Source: JAHBNG01 sp039028975 (GTDB lineage: Bacteria > Chloroflexota > Anaerolineae > Caldilineales > Caldilineaceae). From it: DNA of 64,000 bases. Where the stretch lies: contig JBCCHB010000012.1 in NCBI GenBank assembly GCA_039028975.1, positions 89,754 through 153,753 of the forward strand, given 5' to 3'. Under the pieces are notes generated by a model. It made no database searches. It was not told the origin of the DNA and saw only the letters and a program-made list of their open reading frames with translations. Within the stretch, counting starts at the first letter, position 1. Each line of letters opens with the position of its first letter. The position numbers and the translations under genes were made by a program. Below are positions 52,116 to 61,355 of the stretch, in pieces.

Positions 52116-52690
52116 AATGAACTCGTCTTAAACCGTAGGTGGATCAAAGCCTCGTTCCTTTCGTCCACCAGGGAAATGTTCTGCAGGTCGCTAGGTTAAT
52201 TTTGTCTCGGCTTTTATCCAACCCAGAGCGGTAAAACAGGTACATCCTGCCGTTCCCGTTTCTATGGAAAAAGCTCTCCACCTGTACCGGAAAATCCCCG
52301 TCTTCATGGGTATAAGAGTCATATTTGGCTAGCTATAGCAGGTTGACGCTTTGGGGCAAAAAAGAGGGTAAGCGAAAGAAGGTGCAATAAAAACGGGGTG
52401 CCTTCCTAAATGAAGCGCACCCCGAGACAAAGCACCAGTTGATAACTTAACACAAAAGAACACTCACTTCTTCAATAAAAAGGAGTGGTTCTAGCATAAA
52501 TGAGAATAATCTACACCTGAGACGCTTAAGACGTTACGCAATTAACCAGATCTGACAAATTTTCAAAACCTGTCAGGTCTCTGAGAACAGACTCAACAGC
52601 GTAAATCCTACCTCAATTAAATCATTCGCATCTATACGCAACCACGGTAAAGCTTGAAGAAGCAAGCGTGCGTGCGCGTTAAATTATCTT
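52116..52690. other. Leader between FMN riboswitch and ribX
   Basis: No gene. On the minus strand it holds a hairpin near 52551-52578 (CTGACAGG...TTGTCAG), a strong terminator at 52383-52424 and then about 270 bases before ribX. The length suggests either a complex expression platform or an extra small transcript. Confidence 0.55.
52383..52424 (-). terminator. Terminator in the ribX leader
   Basis: Minus strand CGGGGTG and CACCCCG pair around a 17-base loop, followed by TTTTTATT. It lies between the FMN riboswitch and ribX on the same strand, so it is the natural candidate for FMN-dependent premature termination. Confidence 0.8.
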
Positions 52691-52972
<282 letters not shown>

Positions 52973-52997
52973 ATGTAATCAAATAAATTGTGGCACA

Positions 52998-53026
52998 AGT
53001 ATACAGAGACTCGATCAAATGGTCAA
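52998..53026 (-). promoter_or_regulatory. Promoter of the FMN riboswitch transcript
   Basis: Minus strand TTGACC (53026-53021), exact 17-base spacer, TATACT (53003-52998). The expected start is about 20 bases before the aptamer. Confidence 0.8.
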
Positions 53027-53067
53027 GTAAGGGAAGATACGCTTCAAGGTACGTCCGTTGTCTTGCC

Positions 53068-54048
53068 TTAAGTGCTATAAGCAGGCGGCGATGTTTTGAC
53101 CGCTTGCTGGATCACTTCAGATACTGTATCGGCTGTCACGTCGACTGGGGAGCGGCCATCGCTCAACTTGCCCTTGAAATCTAGATAACTGCCGCGTCCT
53201 GTGTGGCAAAAATCACCTAGGTTGACGGTCGTAATGCGGCCTTGACGACGTGCTTGATTCCAGAATGAACCGCTATTAAAAGGCCACCTTCCAGCATCCA
53301 AAAAGCTCCAACGCACAGCTGTATCCCGTTCTCCGTAAAAATGAAATGTATGATCGGCTGTGAGCAATCCCGGCTCGCTACCAAAGACGCCCCCTACTGA
53401 CACGATGTAAAGAGGCACATTGACCCATCCCTTCAAATAGTGAGAAGCACCCACGGCAATCTGAGCGGCACCACTTGACGCGACCAAGAAGATTGGGGTG
53501 TTGCCGTTTGGATCAAAGTCATATCGATTGAGTCCATTGAGCAGAACTTCCGCTATTCCTTGGTTATACATGGGGCCATAGCGTTTATCTGCCGAAATCA
53601 GAACCTGAAAGATATTCCGCATATTGATCAGATTCCCGGCAAAGCGCGGGCCGCGCATCTTCCATTTGAGCGCTTTCTGCCAAAAGCGAGCAAAATAGGG
53701 CTGCTTTGTAAGTGAAAGGTTATTGACCGAGTAGGGGAATACGTCATCAATGACGACTGCGTTCGGCAAACGTCGAGCCATTCGCTCTAGAAAACTCTTT
53801 TCTCGGAAGCTCAATGTCAAGGTAGATGTTCGCCCAACCCCACTCAAAAAGAGAATGTAGCAGTTTGAATCTGTATCAACTTTACGCAGCAGTCCATCTG
53901 AAGGGATTGGCTCATCGTAAATTTTATCGCCAAACCAACCTGCCCACCAGCCCATGGTTTCAAATGGAGCCAGTGCCGCACTTAGGATGATTAGGATGAT
54001 AGCCAAGCCAAATAAACCCAACACGTCTAGCAGCGTGCTAATAACCAT
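53068..54048 (-). CDS. Membrane-anchored alpha/beta hydrolase-like protein
   Basis: 326 residues from ATG 54048, which follows AGGAAAGGGG and begins one base after the stop of the preceding gene; a start at 54072 is less likely. One N-terminal membrane helix (LLDVLGLFGLAIILIILSAAL), then a soluble domain. It has ILFLSGVGRTSTLTLS, a nucleophile-elbow-like IFLVASSGAAQIAVG and a late His in GDFCHTGRGSYLD, together consistent with a serine hydrolase fold. The family is not recognised by name. It is translationally coupled to a polytopic membrane protein, so the pair likely works together at the membrane. Confidence 0.7.
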   Translation of the reverse strand: MVISTLLDVLGLFGLAIILIILSAALAPFETMGWWAGWFGDKIYDEPIPSDGLLRKVDTDSNCYILFLSGVGRTSTLTLSFREKSFLERMARRLPNAVVIDDVFPYSVNNLSLTKQPYFARFWQKALKWKMRGPRFAGNLINMRNIFQVLISADKRYGPMYNQGIAEVLLNGLNRYDFDPNGNTPIFLVASSGAAQIAVGASHYLKGWVNVPLYIVSVGGVFGSEPGLLTADHTFHFYGERDTAVRWSFLDAGRWPFNSGSFWNQARRQGRITTVNLGDFCHTGRGSYLDFKGKLSDGRSPVDVTADTVSEVIQQAVKTSPPAYST

Positions 54049-54049
54049 C

Positions 54050-54817
54050 TTAGCGCCCCTTTCCTGAGCCATTGATCACAGGCGGTACAGAGCCGCCCCT
54101 CAGTGTATTATCATGCAGCAAAGATTGATCAGGCAGTTGGACACCCCTTGTTTCCAATAGGGTTTTCCACTCTTCCCAAACTTCTGGAACAGGTCGACGC
54201 ATTCCGGCGATATCCTTCAACGTTAGCTGCATAGGAACACCAGCGGCGCGGCGTTCTACCCATTTCCCAATGGCATACAGTGGTCTACCCAAAGTCTTGT
54301 ACCATATTTGGATGATGGCCCACCCCAAACCACCAGTCACTACTGCTTGTCCTAGGGAGAGATCCAAACCTGCTGCAATGGCTACGATGGTGACCAACAG
54401 ACTCCAAATGGAGAGTAAATACGAAAACATATTCCCCAAAAAGGGCGTAAGGATAAAAAACGAGAACAGACGAGGAGAATAAGCAAGTCCCACGAAGGCA
54501 GCTACCGAAAAGAAGCTTTGATCGCCATCGAAACCATACGTATCGATAAGCCAAATTGAAGCCGTCCAGAAGAGATAGCCAAAAATGTGGCTAAAGGATG
54601 ATGTAAAGAGGGCCAAACCGAATCGCCACGGTTTAACGCGATTGATAAATAGAACAATCGATTGCCCAACAGCCTCTGAAATGCCAGCTAGAGAGACAAT
54701 GAGCAGTGCCAGCCAAAGACCGGTGGTAGAGCCCTGAATTGCCGAAAAGACCGATTCATTCAGTAGAAGAGCCTGCCGAACAATTTCATAAAATGATAAG
54801 AGATCAGGATTTGCCAT
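54050..54817 (-). CDS. Polytopic membrane protein (YIP1-like)
   Basis: 255 residues. Five predicted membrane helices in the first 180 residues (WLALLIVSLAGISEAVGQSIVLF, FGLALFTSSFSHIFGYLFW, FFSVAAFVGLAYSP, LLSIWSLLVTIVAIAAGL, AVVTGGLGWAIIQIWY). The layout, with FVGLAYSPRLFSFF and a Gly-rich last helix, resembles the YIP1 family. A soluble C-terminal tail follows (MQLTLKDIAGMRRPVPEVWEEW). Its stop is one base before the downstream hydrolase start. Function unknown. Confidence 0.65.
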   Translation of the reverse strand: MANPDLLSFYEIVRQALLLNESVFSAIQGSTTGLWLALLIVSLAGISEAVGQSIVLFINRVKPWRFGLALFTSSFSHIFGYLFWTASIWLIDTYGFDGDQSFFSVAAFVGLAYSPRLFSFFILTPFLGNMFSYLLSIWSLLVTIVAIAAGLDLSLGQAVVTGGLGWAIIQIWYKTLGRPLYAIGKWVERRAAGVPMQLTLKDIAGMRRPVPEVWEEWKTLLETRGVQLPDQSLLHDNTLRGGSVPPVINGSGKGR

Positions 54818-54863
54818 AAGTAACCTATCGCATGAGTAGATTGAATGTGGTCATTTTATAAAT

Positions 54864-54948
54864 TACACTGCGACCGATTTGAAATCCGTACTTCTCTACA
54901 AATTTACCAGAGGTACCAAAGTACGGTTTTAAAACGGAACTGAGTATA
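54864..54948. repeat. Family-1 hairpin repeat, copy D
   Basis: TTACACTGCGACCGATTTGAAA at the left; GGTTTTAAAACGGAACTGAGTATA in two parts at the right. Internal arms CCGTACTT and AAGTACGG pair. The loop TTTACCAGAGGTACC recalls the CTACCAGAGTGACC of copy B. Confidence 0.75.
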
Positions 54949-55000
54949 AAGATTAGCTTACACATTGGGCACTATAAGCTCTAATAGAAACTAATATACA

Positions 55001-55103
55001 GTAGATCACAATGTCATTCTGTTTGATTACAGTGTCGTTTTGCGGCCGTGACCGAGATGCTTGCGGCGGAACCGCAAATCCTCTGAGTGACATTGTGATC
55101 TAC
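55001..55103. repeat. MITE-like element with 16-bp terminal inverted repeats
   Basis: GTAGATCACAATGTCA (55001-55016) and TGACATTGTGATCTAC (55088-55103) are exact inverted repeats. The 71 bases inside contain smaller palindromes (TGCGG...CCGCA) and no frame. No target-site duplication is obvious. Confidence 0.8.
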
Positions 55104-55211
55104 GAATATAGATTCATCATAGTTTTCGACAGCACTATCAATATCCCTTATACTACATGGCCGACTCATTTATTGCCCCTCCGTGGCTAGGGGCAAATAA
55201 GAAATAGAGTT

Positions 55212-55305
55212 AGACTATGGTCGTTTTGAAAACCGTTATCTCGGTATTTTTCAGATAGCCGCAACAGAGTGACTACTGTACGGTTTTCAAACGAGGCTGA
55301 GTATA
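55212..55305. repeat. Family-1 hairpin repeat, copy E
   Basis: Begins AGACTATGGTCGTTTTGAAA and ends TTTTCAAACGAGGCTGAGTATA. AAAACCGT and ACGGTTTT pair. At 94 bp it is the longest copy; the loop again contains CAGAGTGAC. Confidence 0.8.
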
Positions 55306-55536
55306 ATAGTACAGAATAAATGAATATTTGTACGACTCATTTTCTTACAATTTTATATCATAACCTGTAGTTAGGCATAGATGAGCATGGAACGACTGAG
55401 TTTATCAAATCTTAAAGGATTGACATCAGGTACGAATCCTTCGATATGGTTTCAATCGGGCCGCCTATTCTCTTGGCGCTGCTGCCACCTATGCCAAAGC
55501 TAAGTATATTGAGCAAGAGTATATAAGGAACCCACA

Positions 55537-58500
55537 ATGGGGCGAAAACGGCACAATTTGATTTCGGCTACTTCTGTAATTGTACTGCTATTACTGTTGA
55601 ACTGCATGTATTATGGGGGGCAACATAGTCAAGATAACCATAACCAGAATGCCCATAGCCAAGACAGCTATTCAAAATGGTTTCCATCTTTTGCTGCCGT
55701 TCCATCAGTCTTTGGTCAACAGCCTGTTTACCCTTTAACTCAACCGAGCAACCAGACCGACGGCCCCGGGTTATCAAAAATTCCGTTTCAAGACCAAGAG
55801 TTGTTCACGGTGATCAGCCGGATCAATGCAGACAATGGCGCGCCCAAGTCCCACGGTGCCGTCTCTATGCATAATGGGTACTTAGTTATCATTTACGCCA
55901 TTGGTGGAGGACGTTATCAGGGTGGTTTTGCTTTCTATGATATTTCAGACCCATATACGCCTCAATTTGTAAATGGAAGAGATGATGAAGAGACGTTTGA
56001 GATCCGTGAAGCCCACGGCTACGGGTATAGCAGCACCTATACGGGAGAATTCGAAGGCACCGACTTGGTTGCTCTCCAGGCCAGGCGTGGCGTCCAGATT
56101 TGGGATTGGACAGATGTGCAAAATCCACTACGCATTAGTTATCTGCACTTAGATGGCGTAGGTGGGGGGGACTACACAAATGCAAATTGGTGGACGTTTT
56201 GGCAAGCCCCAATAATCTATGTTGCTGGCGCCGATAGTGGTATCTACATCATCGACGCAACCGATCCCAGAAATCCAGTCTTGGCCGACCGTGATGGTCA
56301 ACCGAATCCGATTCCCAATAGCCTCACAGGTGGATTTCGTATTGGCTCACTTTACGCTGTTGGCAATCTACTTGTGGTGGCAGGCAACGATGTGCCGGGT
56401 TATGCTACGCTAGATATCAGCGACCCCATTAACCCTATCCTCCTCAGTTCCACAACCAGCGGACCCGAGAATTATAGCGTGTTGCTCAATGGAAACCGAA
56501 TTTACGGTGCTGCGAGATTCAAAGAACTCTACACACATGACATTAGCGATCCCGAGAATATTCGACAGGTGGGCTACTTCAAAGGCACAAACGACAAAGG
56601 TGGCTACCTCTCCTACCAAGACGGCTTTATCCATATCGGTGCATCTGTCAATTACATGAAGATCGATGTACAGGATGACAACAATTACTTTTCTGTGGGC
56701 AAGGCAACAACCGGCATTGCTGATGGTGATCAGGATTTTGTTACAGTGTTGGGCAACATGATCGTACTCGGTGATGATCATGATTACGGTAGCTTCCTCA
56801 TCCCTCACCAAAGCGAACCTGACAATGTAGGGCCAACGGTTACCATGGTTTCACCCAAGGATGGGGTCCTAAATCAACGTACAACGACCCGAATTGGACT
56901 CACCTTTAGTGACTTGATCGACCTACGCAGTGTGAATAGTGAGACCATTCAAATTCGCCCTGTGAGTAGCAATAGCGACTCTGAAGAGAATTTGGCTGGC
57001 TATTTTAGCGGCCAGACAGGTATCGTTAACTTTACGCCAAACCAGCCACTAGAACCAAATACGGTCTACGAGATCTATGTTCCTGCCAACGGGGTCACTG
57101 ATGTCTCTGGCAATAGAACCCCAAGTGACTTTCGCTCTTACTTCTCTACCGGCTCCAATCTCTCGGTACCGCCAACTTGCGCCATTGTACCCGTTCCGCC
57201 CATTCTATTGGGTACCACTACGACATTGACTGCCACCCGCTTATCTGGGATTGGTGCCGTAACCTACAGCTGGGATTTTGGCGACGGTACACCACCGACC
57301 GCACCTTCTTCCAGCTGGACGACCGCCCATACCTATGCTTCTGTGGGTCATTACACCATTCGCACAACAATTACCAATGTCGATAATTCAAACGAAGAGA
57401 ATCCAAGCAGCCAGGAGAGCAGCACCTGCGTGACCCAAGCCACTGTATACCCAACATTGGCTGATGAAAAGGCTGTGCGCTCGACAACTATCCTGGTTGA
57501 TGAACGTGGCCAAAAGATCTGGAATGTTAACCCGGATAACGATACAGTAACCGCCATTAGCAGCGACGAGTACAGAAAATTATTCGAGCAGCCAGTCGGG
57601 CAAAACCCTCGTACGTTAGCCCTGGCGCCGGACAACACAATCTGGGTTGTAAACGCTCAGGATGCAACCATCAGTATTTTAGACTCAACTGATGGTTCCC
57701 TAATCCGAACAATTGATCTACCCTACGGATCCCAGCCCTATGGAATCCTCTTTCATATGCCAACGGAGAACGTTGGAGAGGCTGTTGCATACGTTTCCCT
57801 TCAAGCAACAGGAAAAGTCGTTCGGATTGGGCTGCTTAGTCGTTCCATCAATAGTGAGTTGAGTGTGGGTTCTTCTCCTCGGGCGTTGGCTCTTAGCGGG
57901 GATGGTAGCCATCTCTTTGTTGCCCGCTATATCTCTCCCATAGACCAAGGAGAGATCACCGAAATTGAGACCAGTACATTCATGATTCAGCGAACCCTCA
58001 CCTTGCCTATCGATCCTGGGCCCGATACCGAATCGAGTGGTCGAGGTGTGCCCAACGGCTTAGGGCAAGTCGCCATCAGCCCCGATGGTAGGCGACTTTG
58101 GGTTCCAGCCAAGAAAGACAACACACTTCGCGGTCTGCTCACCGATGGTCAAAACCACGGCTTTGATTCAACGGTACGAACCATTGTGGCCCAAGTGAAT
58201 CTCGAATCCAACGTCGAGGATCCAACAGAGCGTCACGATATTGAAAATAGTGATCAGGCCTCGGCTGTCGACTTCTCGGCATTGGGAGATTATGCATTCG
58301 TTACAATTCAGGGATCCAATGCCGTTGCAGTAATTGATACGGAAAGCCGTTTGATGACAACCCGTTTGCATAATGTAGGTCGGGCACCCATTGGGCTGGC
58401 CCTCTATAGCGATGGTTCTCGTCTTTTTGTCCATAGCTTTCTGTCCCGCTCGGTCTTGGTTTATGATGTGCCGGCACTATTGGCTGGGGACGTTACTGCT

Positions 58501-59874
58501 CGTAGTCCTTTGGCAGAGGTGGGTACCGTTTTGGAGGAGAAGCTCACCCCCATTGTGTTGGAAGGTAAGCGCATCTTCTATAATGCCGAAGATCCGCGGA
58601 TGAATAAGGATGGTTATCTCTCTTGTGCCACTTGCCACCTGGATGGCGACCAGGATGGCCGGGTATGGGATCGCAACGGCCAAGGGGAAGGAATGCGTAA
58701 CACAACGTCACTCCTAGGGCGTGGTGGCATGGCTCAGGGCAGGGTTCACTGGAGTGGGAACTTTGATGAAATCCAAGACTTTGAGCAGGATATGCGCGTT
58801 GTATTTGGTGGCCTGGGTTTCTTGACTGATGACCAGTATGAGGTGGAAAATCGTAACCATCCCTTGGGTGGGAATAAGGCTGGGCTCAACAATGAGCTAG
58901 ATGCTTTGGCAGCCTACGTAGCCTCTCTGATCCAAATCCCCCACAGCCCGTATCGCAACCCAGACGGATCCTTGACTGCCGATGGGATAGCTGGTAGGAC
59001 ACTTTTTGAAGCCCATAGTTGTGCTAGTTGTCACGCCGGCCCTTATTTTACCGATAGCCCCTCTGGTCTTCTTCACGATGTAGGTACTATCCGAAGCGAT
59101 AGTGGTCAACGCCTCAACGGTCCCCTTCTGGGTATCGATACGCCTACACTCCACGGTCTCTGGCAGAGCGAGCCCTATCTGCACAATGGGTCGGCCCCAA
59201 CTTTGGAGAGTGTTCTGACGGGAAATGAACACAATGCCCCCCATGGCGATGCCGCGAATCTATCCTCTGCTGAGCGAACGCTGTTGATTTCCTATCTTTT
59301 ACAACTGGACGGCAATGAAGCTGCACCGCCCACTGCATTCCCCCCCTTACAACTAGCTATCCCCTCTGATGGAGAACGCTTTGCACCAGGTGAGACGATC
59401 TTGTTACAGGCAGACCTGTTGCAGGCAGAAGCGTGGCAAGCTGGAAGTTCAATCACATCTCGCAACGTCAACCAGGTTACCTTTTATGTGAATGGTGTAG
59501 CCGTGGGTAACGTAGAGCAGCCGCCTTATGCCATACAGTGGCACGCACCAACAGATGGCAATGGTTCACTCTATCTGCTTGCCGTCAAAGCTCACTTTGC
59601 CGATGGTCAAGGCGTGGCCCATGAAGCGCACATTGTGCTGGATGCGACCGTTCCCACCAAAACACCCCAACCAACCGCTACCCCTATCCCTGCAACGCCA
59701 ATGCCAACACTGACAGCCACGGTGACTCCAACACCGACCAACACGCAACCGGACGTCAGTCCCACTGTCAGTCCTACCGCGACCGCCACGGTTCTTCCAG
59801 CACCAAGCGGTCCTGATGGATTAGATGGTGAGACAATTTATCTGCCGTTAATGTCGGAAGGTAACGAAGAGTGA
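55537..59874 (+). CDS. Giant surface protein: propellers, PKD, MauG-like diheme domain
   Basis: 1445 residues. N-terminal signal/anchor helix (SVIVLLLLLNCMYYGG). Then an LVIVD-type propeller (YDISDPYTPQFV, ATDPRNPVLADRDG, LDISDPINPILL), an Ig-like domain near 432-535 (VTMVSPKDGVLNQ), a PKD domain near 545-635 (YSWDFGDGTPPTAP), a YVTN-type propeller (VNPDNDTVTAIS, ALAPDNTIWVVN), and a MauG/cytochrome c peroxidase-like region with SCATCHLDG near 1030 and SCASCHAGP near 1162 and LHGLWQSEPYLHNGSAPTL. A further Ig-like domain, a Pro/Thr-rich stalk and the tail TIYLPLMS end it. The heme part could be a secreted diheme peroxidase or oxidase on a large adhesive scaffold. Confidence 0.85.
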   Translation: MGRKRHNLISATSVIVLLLLLNCMYYGGQHSQDNHNQNAHSQDSYSKWFPSFAAVPSVFGQQPVYPLTQPSNQTDGPGLSKIPFQDQELFTVISRINADNGAPKSHGAVSMHNGYLVIIYAIGGGRYQGGFAFYDISDPYTPQFVNGRDDEETFEIREAHGYGYSSTYTGEFEGTDLVALQARRGVQIWDWTDVQNPLRISYLHLDGVGGGDYTNANWWTFWQAPIIYVAGADSGIYIIDATDPRNPVLADRDGQPNPIPNSLTGGFRIGSLYAVGNLLVVAGNDVPGYATLDISDPINPILLSSTTSGPENYSVLLNGNRIYGAARFKELYTHDISDPENIRQVGYFKGTNDKGGYLSYQDGFIHIGASVNYMKIDVQDDNNYFSVGKATTGIADGDQDFVTVLGNMIVLGDDHDYGSFLIPHQSEPDNVGPTVTMVSPKDGVLNQRTTTRIGLTFSDLIDLRSVNSETIQIRPVSSNSDSEENLAGYFSGQTGIVNFTPNQPLEPNTVYEIYVPANGVTDVSGNRTPSDFRSYFSTGSNLSVPPTCAIVPVPPILLGTTTTLTATRLSGIGAVTYSWDFGDGTPPTAPSSSWTTAHTYASVGHYTIRTTITNVDNSNEENPSSQESSTCVTQATVYPTLADEKAVRSTTILVDERGQKIWNVNPDNDTVTAISSDEYRKLFEQPVGQNPRTLALAPDNTIWVVNAQDATISILDSTDGSLIRTIDLPYGSQPYGILFHMPTENVGEAVAYVSLQATGKVVRIGLLSRSINSELSVGSSPRALALSGDGSHLFVARYISPIDQGEITEIETSTFMIQRTLTLPIDPGPDTESSGRGVPNGLGQVAISPDGRRLWVPAKKDNTLRGLLTDGQNHGFDSTVRTIVAQVNLESNVEDPTERHDIENSDQASAVDFSALGDYAFVTIQGSNAVAVIDTESRLMTTRLHNVGRAPIGLALYSDGSRLFVHSFLSRSVLVYDVPALLAGDVTARSPLAEVGTVLEEKLTPIVLEGKRIFYNAEDPRMNKDGYLSCATCHLDGDQDGRVWDRNGQGEGMRNTTSLLGRGGMAQGRVHWSGNFDEIQDFEQDMRVVFGGLGFLTDDQYEVENRNHPLGGNKAGLNNELDALAAYVASLIQIPHSPYRNPDGSLTADGIAGRTLFEAHSCASCHAGPYFTDSPSGLLHDVGTIRSDSGQRLNGPLLGIDTPTLHGLWQSEPYLHNGSAPTLESVLTGNEHNAPHGDAANLSSAERTLLISYLLQLDGNEAAPPTAFPPLQLAIPSDGERFAPGETILLQADLLQAEAWQAGSSITSRNVNQVTFYVNGVAVGNVEQPPYAIQWHAPTDGNGSLYLLAVKAHFADGQGVAHEAHIVLDATVPTKTPQPTATPIPATPMPTLTATVTPTPTNTQPDVSPTVSPTATATVLPAPSGPDGLDGETIYLPLMSEGNEE

Positions 59875-59948
59875 TAATGTTGAAAGAAGCAGAGCATTGG
59901 GCCTCTACTCATCGCCAGTTTCTTCTTATCCAGTTTGCCCTGCCGTCC

Positions 59949-61091
59949 TCATCTATCAATCCGAAATGGATGTAGATCAATATCAACCGGATGCCCACAT
60001 ATCAACTCGGCCATAAGTTTGCCGCTAAATGGCCCCAATTGTAACCCCGTTGGCCCATGTCCCGTGGCGATGTAAGCACCGACTTTACCCGGCACCGGAC
60101 CTAAGAAAGGAAGGCCATCTGCCGAGTAGGGCCGTAGCCCCACTCTAAACTCATGAAGGTGAGCGTCAGCAAGGCCGGGGGCCACTCGCAACGCTTCGCT
60201 CATGGTTTCTATGACGCCGCTCACTGATGTACTCGATTGATAGCCCGAGCCTGTTTCCCGTGTGGCGCCAACCACAACCCTCCCTGCGCCATCACGACCC
60301 GGCCAGCAGACAATATAGTGACCATGAAAGGCATCAACGATGGGCCACTTTCCCGTCTCCTGATTGGGCAGATCAAGGTGAGCAATCTGGCCGCGTTGGG
60401 GGGCAACTGGAAGATCGACCTGTAGCTGCTGGCCAAGGGCTGGAGACCAAGCACCACCGGCAATCAGCACATTTTGGGTATGGAACGTTCCTTGAGTTGT
60501 TCGGACTCCCCTAATTGTGCCATTCTCAATCAGCAGGGACTCTACGCTGGCTGCCAGAGTGGCCAATTCATGCTTGGCTGCGGCCCTTCGCAACGCACTT
60601 TCCATTAGACGTCCATCGACCCGGGCCGCGTTGCGAAAGTAGATTGCTTCGAGCACATGGGCTAATGGGGGAAAGAGTTCCTTGGCTTCTCCAGGGGAAA
60701 TCTCATATAGATCGTCAACAGAAGGCGTATCGCGCTCTTGCTGCCGCTGGAAGATGGTTGCCTTGGTCTTGGTAAAAGGAGATCGTTCGTCCTCTGTTGC
60801 AGCCACCAAAAGAAGGCCGCACTGATCATACCCCGTATCGCCTCCGCCATCTGCATCCAGCATGGGCAATAAGTTTGAGTAATATGCCACTGACGCCACG
60901 GCAAAATGAAACCAAGCCTCATCTCGTCCCGAAATTTCCGGTGCCAAGATTCCGGCACCTGCGCTGGTTGCCCTACCCGGATCATGGCGATCCACAAGCA
61001 GCGTATCAACCCCCGCTCTTGCTAGATGATAGCCTGCCGATGCGCCAACGATTCCACCTCCAACCACAATTGCATCATATTCAGTCTTCAT
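59949..61091 (-). CDS. FAD-dependent amine oxidase-like protein (DAO family)
   Basis: 380 residues; GGAGG precedes the ATG. Rossmann motif AIVVGGGIVGASAGYHLARAG at the N-terminus, then VDRHDPGRATSAGAGILAPE, NVLIAGGAWSPALGQ and the C-terminal FAD motif YIATGHGPTGLQLGPFSGKLMAELI. This layout matches glycine oxidase/ThiO and D-amino-acid dehydrogenase relatives. No thiamine genes are nearby, so the substrate is open. Cytosolic. Confidence 0.9.
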   Translation of the reverse strand: MKTEYDAIVVGGGIVGASAGYHLARAGVDTLLVDRHDPGRATSAGAGILAPEISGRDEAWFHFAVASVAYYSNLLPMLDADGGGDTGYDQCGLLLVAATEDERSPFTKTKATIFQRQQERDTPSVDDLYEISPGEAKELFPPLAHVLEAIYFRNAARVDGRLMESALRRAAAKHELATLAASVESLLIENGTIRGVRTTQGTFHTQNVLIAGGAWSPALGQQLQVDLPVAPQRGQIAHLDLPNQETGKWPIVDAFHGHYIVCWPGRDGAGRVVVGATRETGSGYQSSTSVSGVIETMSEALRVAPGLADAHLHEFRVGLRPYSADGLPFLGPVPGKVGAYIATGHGPTGLQLGPFSGKLMAELICGHPVDIDLHPFRIDR

Positions 61092-61266
61092 GACGGTCTA
61101 TTTCCTCCAACATTTGGATACAGATTTTGGGCGGTTCGGTTCTTTAAGCTGTGTACCTCTTTAGCTATTCGACGCCATTGTTTAACAACATGGTACCGCA
61201 CCGATACCTTATCAATCAATATTCCATATCTATCCTTACAAACGTGCTTCTAGCCCCCCAAACTTA

Positions 61267-61295
61267 TTGCCTATGCTTCATACATCGTGTAAAAT
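61267..61295 (+). promoter_or_regulatory. Promoter of the LLM-SCP2 gene
   Basis: TTGCCT (61267-61272), a 17-base spacer and TAAAAT (61290-61295). The ATG is at 61356, after TTAGGAGCAAAGCC, so this gene has a normal leader with a Shine-Dalgarno site. Confidence 0.6.
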
Positions 61296-61355
61296 CGACT
61301 GGTTTGTGCAAAGTCTTCTCATAGTGGGCATCGAGCAAAAATTAGGAGCAAAGCC

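Larger units (their letters stand above)
54818..55536. other. Repeat-rich intergenic region
   Basis: A 719-base gene-free stretch with two family-1 repeats (54864-54948, 55212-55305) and a MITE-like element between them (55001-55103). The rest is AT-rich. The 1445-residue surface protein starts at 55537 after AAGGAA. Confidence 0.75.
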
